DNA of 64,000 bases. Origin: Micromonospora sp. RP3T (lineage in GTDB: Bacteria > Actinomycetota > Actinomycetes > Mycobacteriales > Micromonosporaceae). Below the pieces are notes generated by a model. That model searched no databases. It had not been told where the DNA came from and worked only from the letters and a program-made list of their open reading frames with translations. Position numbers and translations under genes: made by a program. Position 1 is the first letter of the stretch. Each line of letters begins with the position of its first letter. The DNA lies in contig NZ_PYPS01000024.1 of the NCBI RefSeq assembly GCF_003027925.1, positions 1-64,000 on the forward strand. Reading direction: 5' to 3'. Shown here in pieces: positions 26,186 through 33,628 of the stretch.

Positions 26186-27571
26186 ATGCGAGCTGTCCGT
26201 GATCATGAACGGGCGGTGGACGCGCTCCGGCGGTCCTACGCCGCGGTGCCCGCCGGCGAAACGGTGCGGCTGGCCAAGCAGACGTCGAACCTGTTCCGTC
26301 CCCGTTCCGCGCCCCGGGTCCCGGGGCTGGACGTGCGCGGGCTGACCGGGGTGCTCGACGTCGACGCGACGGCCCGCACCGCCGACGTGCAGGGCATGTG
26401 CACCTATGAGGATCTGGTCGACGCGACGCTCCCGCATGGGCTGATGCCGCTGGTCGTGCCGCAGTTGCGCACCATCACGCTGGGCGGTGCGGTGACCGGC
26501 CTGGGCATCGAGTCGACGTCGTTCCACAACGGCCTGCCGCACGAGTCGGTGACCGAGATGGACGTGCTCACCGGCGCGGGGGAGCTGATCACCACCCGCC
26601 CTCTGGGCGAGCACGCCGAGCTGCACCGCGCGTTCCCCAACTCGCTGGGCAGCCTCGGTTACGCCACCCGGCTGCGCATCGAGCTGCAACCGGTCGGCCG
26701 GCACGTGGCGCTGCGCAACATCCGGTTCACCCGGCTGGAGGAGCTGGTCGACGCGATCGGCGAGGTGGTCGACAAGGGCGCGTTCGGGGGCGAGCCGGTC
26801 GACGCCATGGACGGCGTGATGTTCAGCCCCGGCGAGTCCTACCTGGTGCTCGCCACGTTCACCGACCAGGCCGACGGCCGTCCGTCCGACTACACCGGCC
26901 AGGAGATCTACTACCGCTCCCTGCGTCGGCGCACCCGCGACGTGCTGACCGCGTACGACTATCTCTGGCGGTGGGACACCGACTGGTTCTGGTGCTCGTC
27001 CGCGTTCGGCGTGCAGCACCCGGTGGTCCGGCGGCTCTGGCCGCAGCGCTACCGGCGCAGCGACTTCTATCACAAGATCGTGCGCTTCGAGCACCGGCAC
27101 CAGGTGGCCGCCCGGGTCGACAGGTGGCGGGGCCGGCCGGCGCGCGAGCGGGTGGTGCAGGACGTGGAGATCCCGCTGGCGCGTACGCCGGAGTTCCTGC
27201 GCTGGTTCGCGGCGCACGTGGGCATGGATCCCGTGTGGCTCTGCCCGCTGCGGTTGCGGGAGCCGGCCGGCCCGGGATCGGCCCGGGCGTGGCCGCTGTA
27301 TCCGCTCCAACCGGGCGAGACCTATGTGAACATCGGCTTCTGGGGCAGCGTCCCGATCACGCCGGGCGCCGCCGACGGCGACGTCAACCGGCAGATCGAG
27401 CACATGGTGTCGGAGACGGGCGGCCACAAGTCGCTCTACTCCGACGCGTACTACGACCGGGCCGCGTTCGACCGGCTCTACGGCGGGGAGACCTGGCGCG
27501 CCGTGAAGGATCGCTACGACCCGGATCACCGACTCACCGGACTGTACGAGAAGGCGGTATCCCGAGCATGA
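26186..27571 (+). CDS. tmsA: FAD-dependent oxidoreductase of 10-methyl fatty acid synthesis
   Basis: 461 residues. PCMH-type FAD-binding domain with RLAKQTSNLFRPR, LDVDATARTADVQGMCTYEDLV, then VPQLRTITLGGAVTGLGIESTSFHNGL, and a C-terminal DWARF1-like cap (YDYLWRWDTDWFWCSSAFG). In TmsA/BfaA this enzyme reduces the 10-methylene group of a phospholipid acyl chain to a 10-methyl branch with NADPH. The methyltransferase TmsB is encoded next and overlaps it by 4 bases (ATGA), the known tmsAB order. 10-methyl C17/C18 acids are common in Micromonosporaceae membranes, which supports the assignment. Confidence 0.85.
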   Translation: MRAVRDHERAVDALRRSYAAVPAGETVRLAKQTSNLFRPRSAPRVPGLDVRGLTGVLDVDATARTADVQGMCTYEDLVDATLPHGLMPLVVPQLRTITLGGAVTGLGIESTSFHNGLPHESVTEMDVLTGAGELITTRPLGEHAELHRAFPNSLGSLGYATRLRIELQPVGRHVALRNIRFTRLEELVDAIGEVVDKGAFGGEPVDAMDGVMFSPGESYLVLATFTDQADGRPSDYTGQEIYYRSLRRRTRDVLTAYDYLWRWDTDWFWCSSAFGVQHPVVRRLWPQRYRRSDFYHKIVRFEHRHQVAARVDRWRGRPARERVVQDVEIPLARTPEFLRWFAAHVGMDPVWLCPLRLREPAGPGSARAWPLYPLQPGETYVNIGFWGSVPITPGAADGDVNRQIEHMVSETGGHKSLYSDAYYDRAAFDRLYGGETWRAVKDRYDPDHRLTGLYEKAVSRA

Positions 27572-28911
27572 GTCTGACCGACCGAACTCCGGGGGCGGCG
27601 AGCACCCCGGCCGGGCCGCCCACGGGCGGCCGGCGCACCGGACCGACCGTCGCGGACGTGATCCGCGCGGTGACCACCGGCGACCTGCCCGTCCGGGTCA
27701 CCGGGTACGACGGCAGCGCGGTGGGCCCGGCCGACGCCGGGATCACCCTGGCGATCCGCACCGAGCGGGGCCTGTCGTACCTGCTCACCGCGCCGGGTGA
27801 CCTGGGCATGGCCCGGGCCTACGTCAGCGGCGACCTGGGGCTCGACGGCGTGCACCCCGGTGACCCGTACGAGGCGTTGCAGGTGCTCAAGGACGAGATG
27901 CCGCTGCGGATGCCGCCGGTGGCCGACGCGCTGGCCCTGGTCAAGGGGCTGGGCTGGGAGCGGCTGCGGCCCCCGCCGGCCCCGCCGCAGGAGGCGGCGC
28001 CGCGCTGGAAGCGGGTGGTGAACGGGCTGCGTCACTCGCGGGCGCGGGACAGCACCGCGATCTCCCACCACTACGACGTGTCGAACGCCTTCTACGAGAA
28101 GGTGCTCGGCGAGTCCATGACGTACACCTGCGCGGTCTTCCGCACTCCCGGCGACACGCTGGAGGAGGCGCAGCGGGCCAAGTACGACCTGGTCGCCGGC
28201 AAGCTGGCGCTCACGCCGGGGATGCGGCTGCTGGATGTCGGCTGCGGCTGGGGCGGCATGGTCAGGCACGCGGCCCGGGAGTACGGCGTCAAGGCGCTGG
28301 GCGTGACGCTGTCCAGGGCGCAGGCCGAGTGGGCGCAGGCCGCGATCGAGCGGGAAGGGCTGGGCGACCTGGCCGAGGTGCGGCACCTCGACTACCGGGA
28401 CGCGCCGCGCGAGCAGTTCGACGCGATCTCCTCGATCGGGCTGACCGAGCACATCGGCGTGCGCAACTACCCGGCCTACTTCGGCGCGTTGCGGTCCCGG
28501 CTCAAGCCCGGTGGGCGGCTGCTCAACCACTGCATCACCCGGGCCGACAACCGGGCGCCGCACCGCTCCGGCGCGTTCATCGACAGGTACGTCTTCCCGG
28601 ACGGTGAGCTGGCCGGCCCGGGGCGGCTGATCAGCGAGATCCACGACGCCGGGTTCGAGGTGCACCACGAGGAGAACCTGCGCCAGCACTACGCGCTGAC
28701 GCTGGCCGGCTGGTGCCGCAACCTGGTCGAGCACTGGGACTTCTGCGTCAACGAGGTCGGCCCGGGCACCGCCCGGGTGTGGGGCCTCTACATGGCCGGC
28801 TCCCGGATGGCGTTCGAGCGCAACGAGATCCAACTGCACCAGGTGCTCGCCACGCACAACGGCCCGCAGGGGGTGAACGGCTACCCGCTGCGTCCGGACT
28901 GGACGCCCTGA
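27568..28911 (+). CDS. tmsB: SAM-dependent fatty acyl 10-methylene transferase (cyclopropane-synthase family)
   Basis: 447 residues. The N-terminal roughly 140 residues match the partner domain of cyclopropane fatty acid synthases (LSYLLTAPGDLGMARAYVSG). The methyltransferase core has ISHHYDVSNAFYEKVLGESM, the SAM loop LLDVGCGWGGMVRHAA, GVTLSRAQAEWA and SSIGLTEHIG with the bicarbonate/Glu site region. In TmsB/BfaB the enzyme adds a methylene group at carbon 10 of oleoyl chains in phospholipids. It is coupled to tmsA. A strong terminator follows, so the operon has two genes; no tmsC is seen. Confidence 0.87.
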   Translation: MSLTDRTPGAASTPAGPPTGGRRTGPTVADVIRAVTTGDLPVRVTGYDGSAVGPADAGITLAIRTERGLSYLLTAPGDLGMARAYVSGDLGLDGVHPGDPYEALQVLKDEMPLRMPPVADALALVKGLGWERLRPPPAPPQEAAPRWKRVVNGLRHSRARDSTAISHHYDVSNAFYEKVLGESMTYTCAVFRTPGDTLEEAQRAKYDLVAGKLALTPGMRLLDVGCGWGGMVRHAAREYGVKALGVTLSRAQAEWAQAAIEREGLGDLAEVRHLDYRDAPREQFDAISSIGLTEHIGVRNYPAYFGALRSRLKPGGRLLNHCITRADNRAPHRSGAFIDRYVFPDGELAGPGRLISEIHDAGFEVHHEENLRQHYALTLAGWCRNLVEHWDFCVNEVGPGTARVWGLYMAGSRMAFERNEIQLHQVLATHNGPQGVNGYPLRPDWTP

Positions 28912-28918
28912 CCCGTAC

Positions 28919-28955
28919 CGACGAGAGGCCGCGCGGACCGCGCGGCCTCTCGTCG
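28919..28955 (+). terminator. Perfect 16-bp hairpin terminator after tmsB
   Basis: CGACGAGAGGCCGCGC (28919-28934) pairs exactly with 28940-28955 across a 5-base loop, 7 bases after the tmsB stop. Confidence 0.85.
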
Positions 28956-28961
28956 AGGTCA

Positions 28962-28990
28962 TTGACAAACAATTTTTGTACGTACAAACT
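28962..28990 (+). promoter_or_regulatory. Promoter with overlapping palindromic operator
   Basis: TTGACA (28962-28967) is a -35 box, and the perfect 14-bp palindrome TTTGTACGTACAAA (28975-28988) covers the spacer/-10 region. The ArsR-type gene starts at 29001. This AT-rich island stands out strongly from the surrounding GC-rich DNA, and autorepression by the regulator is the natural reading. Confidence 0.65.
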
Positions 28991-29000
28991 TGCTTTTGCC

Positions 29001-29564
29001 ATGAGAGACGTCCTGTACCTGGAAGCACGCGAGCAGGCGGAGACCCTGCTCAAACCGCAGCGCATCGAGGTGCTGCGGCAGCTCGCCGAGCCGCGCACCT
29101 GCACCGAGGTCGCCGCTCGGCTGGACCAGACGCCGCAGCGCGTCTACTACCACGTCAAGCAACTGGTCGCGGCCGGCCTGGCCGAGCAGGTCGCGCAGCG
29201 GCAGGTGCGCGGCATCACCGAAGGCATCTACCAGGCCGTCGCCCGGTCCTACTGGCTCTCCCCACGGCTGGTCGGCCGCATCGGCGCCGGGCGCCGGGTG
29301 CGCGACGAGCTGAGCCTCGGCTACCTGCTCGACCTGATGGAGGAGGTCCAGGCGGACATCGCCGCGCTGGACCGCGCCGCCCCGGAGCTGCCCTCGATCG
29401 GCGTCTCCGGCGAGATCCGGGTGCCCGCCGAGCGGCGCCAGGAGTTCCTGCACGACCTGCAGTCGACGCTGCGGGACCTGTTCACCCGATACGGCGGCGC
29501 CGAGGGAGACCCCTTCAAGCTCGCCGTGGCCTGCTACCCGAAAGGCGACAACGCTGATGACTGA
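29001..29564 (+). CDS. ArsR-like helix-turn-helix regulator
   Basis: 187 residues. Winged-helix domain in residues 1-75: ETLLKPQRIEVLRQLAEPRTCTEVA, then LDQTPQRVYYHVKQLVAAGL as the recognition helix. The C-terminal half is mostly helical (LSLGYLLDLMEEVQADIAALD) with a beta strand pair, likely a ligand or dimer domain. No Cys metal site is seen, so this is not a classical arsenic sensor. It overlaps the SRPBCC gene by 8 bases. ArsR-SRPBCC pairs are common in actinomycetes, but their ligand is generally unknown. Confidence 0.85.
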   Translation: MRDVLYLEAREQAETLLKPQRIEVLRQLAEPRTCTEVAARLDQTPQRVYYHVKQLVAAGLAEQVAQRQVRGITEGIYQAVARSYWLSPRLVGRIGAGRRVRDELSLGYLLDLMEEVQADIAALDRAAPELPSIGVSGEIRVPAERRQEFLHDLQSTLRDLFTRYGGAEGDPFKLAVACYPKGDNADD

Positions 29565-30384
29565 GCCGCTGACCGTCCGCGCCCGCCTCGCCGCCGACGT
29601 GGCGACCGTCCGCCGCGCGCTGACCGACCCGGCCGAGCTGCGCGTGTGGCTCGCCGAGCACGCCGAGGTCGAGCTGCCCCGGCGGTACGAGTTCTGGGGC
29701 CGCTTCACGCCCGAGGGTGACGCGCCGCACCAGCGGCTGCGGCACGTCGACGACACGTCACTGCGCTTCACGTGGACGCTCGACGGGGTGGAGACCACCA
29801 CCGAGATCGAGTTGGCGCCCGACGGCGACGCCACGATCCTCACGCTGCGGCAGAGCCACTTCTCCTTCGAGGAGGCGATGAGCGGCAGCAGCATCCGGGG
29901 CGTGCTCCAGACGTACTGGGCGCTGTCGATCGCCAACCTCAACGCGCACCTGGAGGGCCGGCCGCTGCTGCCGCGTACCGACTTCACCGCCGCCGACCTG
30001 CGCGGCGAGCTGCTGATCGACGCCCCGATCGACGCGGTGTGGACCTCGCTGACCGACTCGGAGCAGGCCAGCGCCTGGTTCGGCTACCCGATCGGCATCG
30101 AACCGTGGGCGGGCGGTCGCTACGCGATGGGCGGCTTCGACACGGGCTACGTCGCCAAGGTGCTCGACGTGACGCCCGGGCAGGCCATCTCCGTCGACTG
30201 GGGCCCCACCGGCGTCAGCACCTGGGAGCTGGCCGAGTCCGCCGGCCGGACGAAGCTGACGTTCGTGCAGTCCGGCTTCGACGAGGGCCACCCCCCGTAC
30301 GCGGCCTGGACCGGCACCGTGGCCGGCCTGGCCGAGCTGCGCCGCTTCCACGAACTCCCCGCCTGGCGCCCCATCTGGCTCTGA
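29557..30384 (+). CDS. Tandem SRPBCC (AHSA1-like) domain protein
   Basis: 275 residues with two START-like domains. The first (about 1-135) is TVRARLAADVATVRRALTDPAELRVWLAEH. The second (about 150-270) is RGELLIDAPIDAVWTSLTDSEQASAWFGY, with YAMGGFDTGYVAKVLDVTPGQ and TKLTFVQSGFDEG. Each forms a hydrophobic pocket for a small molecule or lipid. Coupling to the regulator suggests both respond to the same ligand. A 58-bp repeat element begins one base after the stop codon. Confidence 0.82.
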   Translation: MTEPLTVRARLAADVATVRRALTDPAELRVWLAEHAEVELPRRYEFWGRFTPEGDAPHQRLRHVDDTSLRFTWTLDGVETTTEIELAPDGDATILTLRQSHFSFEEAMSGSSIRGVLQTYWALSIANLNAHLEGRPLLPRTDFTAADLRGELLIDAPIDAVWTSLTDSEQASAWFGYPIGIEPWAGGRYAMGGFDTGYVAKVLDVTPGQAISVDWGPTGVSTWELAESAGRTKLTFVQSGFDEGHPPYAAWTGTVAGLAELRRFHELPAWRPIWL

Positions 30385-30385
30385 G

Positions 30386-30443
30386 GTGTAAGGAGGGGCC
30401 CCCTGTTAACGCCTCAGGTATAGGAGGGGGCCCCGCTTAACAC
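30386..30443 (+). repeat. 58-bp dispersed element, copy 1
   Basis: Exactly 58 bases starting GTGTAAGGAGGGGCCCCC and ending GGCCCCGCTTAACAC. Internally it carries two GGGGCCCC-type palindromes and GTTAAC. Copy 2 (30896-30953) is the same element in reverse orientation, and copy 3 is at 45748-45805. Confidence 0.85.
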
Positions 30444-30469
30444 GTGCCCCGGGTGGGTAATGCCGGGCG

Positions 30470-30703
30470 ATGTTCTTCATCTTCGGGCTGCGGACCAAGG
30501 TCACCCGGTCCGGTGTCGTCACCCGGGTCTGCCGTCACTGCGGTAACCAGGCCGCACAGGTGATCACCCGGCGGGCCACGAAGTTCAGCCTCTTCTTCGT
30601 CCCGCTGATCCCGGTCCGCACCCGGTACGCGCAGCAGTGCACGTTCTGCGGCGCCGAGTACGACATCTCCCGCGCCGAGGCCGAGCGCCTCCCGGTCGGC
30701 TGA
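30470..30703 (+). CDS. Zinc-ribbon membrane-associated small protein
   Basis: 77 residues. Two Cys pairs (VCRHCGNQAA and CTFCGAEYDI) frame a hydrophobic stretch KFSLFFVPLIPVRTRYA, which is the common actinobacterial zinc-ribbon small-protein layout. Its function is unknown. It sits between two inverted copies of the 58-bp element. Confidence 0.75.
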   Translation: MFFIFGLRTKVTRSGVVTRVCRHCGNQAAQVITRRATKFSLFFVPLIPVRTRYAQQCTFCGAEYDISRAEAERLPVG

Positions 30704-30705
30704 CC

Positions 30706-30882
30706 GTGACGCGCTTCCTCTGCTGGCTGATGGGGCGGCAGATGGTCACCCCACCCGCCGTACCGGTGCACACCGCCGCCCGTCCGCCCTGTACGCCCGG
30801 CCGCCGGCACCGTCGCCGCAGCCGGCCGGCGGCGGGCGCGCTGTCCCCGCGCTCGCCGTGGAACCGTTCCGCCGGACGCTGA
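30706..30882 (+). CDS. Possible small basic protein
   Basis: 58 codons from a GTG two bases after the zinc-ribbon gene stop: MTRFLCWLMGRQM, then a Pro/Arg-rich tail. Codon usage is compatible with coding. There is no recognisable domain, and the tail is low complexity, so this may be chance. Confidence 0.3.
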   Translation: MTRFLCWLMGRQMVTPPAVPVHTAARPPCTPGRRHRRRSRPAAGALSPRSPWNRSAGR

Positions 30883-30895
30883 GCCGCCAGAGCGG

Positions 30896-30953
30896 GTGTT
30901 AAGCGGGGCCCCCTCCTCTACCGGAGGCGTTAACCGGGGCCCCCTCCTTACAC
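30896..30953 (-). repeat. 58-bp dispersed element, copy 2 (inverted)
   Basis: Starts GTGTTAAGCGGGGCCCCC and ends CCCCCTCCTTACAC, the reverse complement form of copy 1 with a few substitutions. With copy 1 it bounds a 568-bp segment holding two small genes. Its last bases provide TACACT (30949-30954), which lies 7 bases before the start of the nuclease gene. Confidence 0.85.
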
Positions 30954-30954
30954 T
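30949..30954 (+). promoter_or_regulatory. -10 box at the edge of the 58-bp element
   Basis: TACACT ends 7 bases before the GTG at 30962, the leaderless spacing used elsewhere in the window. It overlaps the last five bases of element copy 2. Confidence 0.45.
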
Positions 30955-30961
30955 TCATCGG

Positions 30962-32032
30962 GTGGAAGATCGGCTGGGGGAGATTCGGGGTGGGGGGCCG
31001 CCGCGGCGGCACAACGCCCGCACCATCGCGGCGCTGACCGGCAACCCCGGGTGCACCCGGCGCGCCGTGCTGGACAGCGCCGGCGCGGACAAGCCGGCGC
31101 TGGCCGAGCGGCTGGGCTTCCCGGCGCGGTTCGGGCAGTCCCGGTTCGCCATCACCCGGGGCAACGCGTTCGAGGCCCAGGTCAAGGCGGACGGCGGGGT
31201 GGAGCTGCTGCGGCTGGTGGCGGAGCGGCTCGGCGTACCGGTGCCGGCGGGCGCGACCTGGACGGACCTGGGCGGCGACGACGACCGGACGGCACGCTCC
31301 CGGGCGGCGTTGACGGCGGGCGGGGACGGCCCGGCGCTCTTCGACCATCCGCTGCTCGGCCTGGACGTGGCCGGCCGACGCGTGCACCTGGAACCGGACC
31401 TGGTCGCCGCGCGGTTGGCCGGCCGGTTCCACGTCGTGGAGATCAAGTCGTTTCCGGTGATCGACGGGCAGGCCGACCCGGCGAAGGTGGCCGCCGCCGC
31501 GATCCAGTCCGCGGTCTACGTGCTGGCCCTGCGGGAGCTGCTCGCCGCCGCGGGACGCGATCCGGAGCTGGTCTCGCACGAGGTGGTGCTGATCTGCCCG
31601 CACGACTTCGCCAACCGGCCGGTGGCCAGCCTGCTCGACGTCCGCCGGCAGCTCCTGGTGCTGCGCCGGCAGCTCGCCCGGATGGCCCGCGTCGACGACC
31701 TGCTCGAGACCCTGCCGGCCGGCTTCACCGCCGACCCGGCGGCCGACCCGGCCACGCTGGCCGCCGCGTTGCACGAGGTGCCGGCCCGCTACGCGCCGGA
31801 CTGCCTGGCCGCCTGCGAGCTGGCCTTCTTCTGCCGGCACGAGGCGCGCGGCCAGACCGGCGCGCTGGGTCGGCCGGTCCGGGAGGCGCTCGGCGGTGTG
31901 CCGGCGGTGGCGGACGTGCTGGCGCTCGCCGAGGGCGTCCGTACCCCGGAGCCGGAGCAGGCGGAGGCCGCCGCGCTGCTGCGGGCCGCCGCGCGCCTGC
32001 GCGCCGACGCCCTCGCCGGAAACCCCGCATGA
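30962..32032 (+). CDS. Cas4/RecB-like Fe-S cluster nuclease
   Basis: 356 residues. PD-(D/E)XK motifs are readable: GNAFEA (about 68-72), Asp146 in HLEPDLV, Glu160 and Lys162 in VVEIKS, and Gln182 with Tyr186 in IQSAVYVLAL (the QxxxY motif of RecB/Cas4 nucleases). One N-terminal Cys31 (NPGCTRR) and three C-terminal Cys (281, 285, 291 in CLAACELAFFC) fit the four-Cys iron-sulfur clamp of Cas4 and AddB. No CRISPR array or other cas gene is in the window. The next gene, 43 bases downstream in the same direction, encodes an unrecognised 486-residue protein, so the two probably act together. DNA cleavage or end processing is inferred from motifs. Confidence 0.75.
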   Translation: MEDRLGEIRGGGPPRRHNARTIAALTGNPGCTRRAVLDSAGADKPALAERLGFPARFGQSRFAITRGNAFEAQVKADGGVELLRLVAERLGVPVPAGATWTDLGGDDDRTARSRAALTAGGDGPALFDHPLLGLDVAGRRVHLEPDLVAARLAGRFHVVEIKSFPVIDGQADPAKVAAAAIQSAVYVLALRELLAAAGRDPELVSHEVVLICPHDFANRPVASLLDVRRQLLVLRRQLARMARVDDLLETLPAGFTADPAADPATLAAALHEVPARYAPDCLAACELAFFCRHEARGQTGALGRPVREALGGVPAVADVLALAEGVRTPEPEQAEAAALLRAAARLRADALAGNPA

Positions 32033-32075
32033 GTACGCCTCCGGCGGCGCGGGCGCGTCGAGCGGGGGAGCCGCG

Positions 32076-33536
32076 GTGAGTACGCTGCGCGCGCTGGCCC
32101 GGGCACAGGCGGTCGCCGCCGGGCGGGCCCAGCCGGTGGCCACGGTCCGGCACCTGCACCTGTCGGACCGGCCGCTGGTGCTGGTGCCGCTGGCCCTCGC
32201 GGGTGAGGCGAACGCTCCGCTGGCCGTGCTGGTGGGTGCCGCGCCGGACGAGGCCCGGCTGCTGGTGGTGCCGCAGCCCCGCAACCGGGACCAGCGGTTC
32301 GCGTTCGCCGCCGAGTTGGCCGGCATCGTGTTGCCCTACCTGGACTCGTTCCGCGGCGTGACCGAGGCGGTGGCGGTGGACCGGGGCCGGGACGTCCGCC
32401 ACCGGTACGTCGACGCGCCGCAACTGCTGGTGCCGAACCCGGCCGGGATCACGTTCCTGCGGCTGTTCGGCCGGTCCACCCGGTTCCGCCGTCCGGACGG
32501 CGACCATCCGGTGTACCCGTCGGTGCCGCTGCTCGGTCGCTGGTTGACGTTCTTCGCGGAGCGGGCCGAGCAGCCCGGCTCGGCGGCGCTGCTGGCGATG
32601 ACCGACGCGTTGACGCTGCACTGGGCGACCGGGCAGAGCGCGGTGGAGGACCTGCACCTGCCGGCGGTGCTCGGCTGGCTCGACCCGCCGCCGGGGTCGA
32701 CCGGGGCCGAGGCGGCGCTGCGGGCCGAGGACCCGGCGCTCGTGCCACCGGCCGGGCCGGCCACCGACCCGGACTTCGACAACCACCGGCTGGCCCCGGC
32801 GATCGAGGCGTACGCCGGGGCGGAGGACGATCCGGCGGCGTACGACGAGCTTGCCGGGCTGCTGCGCGGCCAGCTCGCACCCACCTGGGAGCTGATGTGG
32901 CGCGGTGTCGGGCTCATGCGGGCGTTGCCGCCCGGCGCGCGGGTGGCGGGTCGGTGGGCGGGGGACCGGGACGCGTTCACCGGGTACGCCGAGCACGTCG
33001 ACGCCGACGGTGGTCCGCAGCCGCGCCGGGACGGCGCGGTGGCCGCGGCGCTGCGGTTGCAGCGGCTGGAGCGGGCGTTGACCGCGTGGGCGGTGCAGCG
33101 GGCGTACGACGATCCGCTGGTGATGGCCGAGCACCGGTTGGCCGGGGAGGCGTTCGTGGGCGAGGTGACGCTGGCGGATCCGAAGCGGGTGGACGACTCC
33201 GGCCGGCGTCCGGTGCTGCGGCCCCGGATCCAGGTGGTGACCGTCGAGCCGGTGCCGATGCCGGTGGGCGCGACGCTGTACTCGCCGGCCCGGCCGGGGC
33301 AGAAGGCGACCGTGGTGTTCGTGACCCCGGGCGGGGACGGCAAGACGGAGGTGGTGCTGGAGCTGTCCGGCGGGATGGGGCGCGGGCTGACCGCGCCGGC
33401 CGGCAGCGTGCCGGAGGTGGGGGAGCGGATCTGCCTGACCAGTCTCTCCGACGGCTACCTGCCGGGTGGCGTGTTCCCGACGCCGGAGGAGACGCCGTGG
33501 ACGCACGGCGGACCGCCGGAGCATCACGACGGGTAG
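32076..33536 (+). CDS. Unrecognised 486-residue partner of the Cas4-like nuclease
   Basis: The GTG start has GGGGGAG upstream. No known domain is recognised. The N-terminal 100 residues are beta-rich and look like a sandwich (PLVLVPLALAGEANAPLAVLVG). The middle is helical with aromatic-rich parts (TFFAERAEQPGSAALLAMTD, LTLHWATGQSAVEDLHLPAVL). The last 120 residues are again beta-rich (PRIQVVTVEPVPMPVGATLYS, KATVVFVTPGGDGKTEVVLEL). There is no signal peptide or membrane helix, so it is cytosolic. Codon usage is fully typical of the host. It follows the nuclease gene closely and nothing follows in the operon. Confidence 0.7.
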   Translation: MSTLRALARAQAVAAGRAQPVATVRHLHLSDRPLVLVPLALAGEANAPLAVLVGAAPDEARLLVVPQPRNRDQRFAFAAELAGIVLPYLDSFRGVTEAVAVDRGRDVRHRYVDAPQLLVPNPAGITFLRLFGRSTRFRRPDGDHPVYPSVPLLGRWLTFFAERAEQPGSAALLAMTDALTLHWATGQSAVEDLHLPAVLGWLDPPPGSTGAEAALRAEDPALVPPAGPATDPDFDNHRLAPAIEAYAGAEDDPAAYDELAGLLRGQLAPTWELMWRGVGLMRALPPGARVAGRWAGDRDAFTGYAEHVDADGGPQPRRDGAVAAALRLQRLERALTAWAVQRAYDDPLVMAEHRLAGEAFVGEVTLADPKRVDDSGRRPVLRPRIQVVTVEPVPMPVGATLYSPARPGQKATVVFVTPGGDGKTEVVLELSGGMGRGLTAPAGSVPEVGERICLTSLSDGYLPGGVFPTPEETPWTHGGPPEHHDG

Positions 33537-33558
33537 TTGTATCAATTCATTCACATGC

Positions 33559-33587
33559 TTGAAACTTAATCGGTTCAGTAGTGCACT
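33559..33587 (+). promoter_or_regulatory. Likely promoter of the GH26 gene
   Basis: TTGAAA (33559-33564) and TGCACT (33582-33587) are 17 bases apart in an unusually AT-rich 90-bp gap. The gene starts at 33629. Confidence 0.4.
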
Positions 33588-33628
33588 GGTGGCAGCCACA
33601 CCCGCCCCCTGACCCGAAAAGGTGACCC

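Noticed and set aside
30896..30961. ATG/GTG starts within the 58-bp element for the nuclease gene
   Set aside because: That would translate the repeat itself. The GTG at 30962 has a fitting -10 box and its protein begins where domain-like sequence begins.
32029..32079. Short ATG frame before the 486-residue gene
   Set aside because: Only 16 codons, no domain, and the GTG at 32076 has a strong ribosome site.
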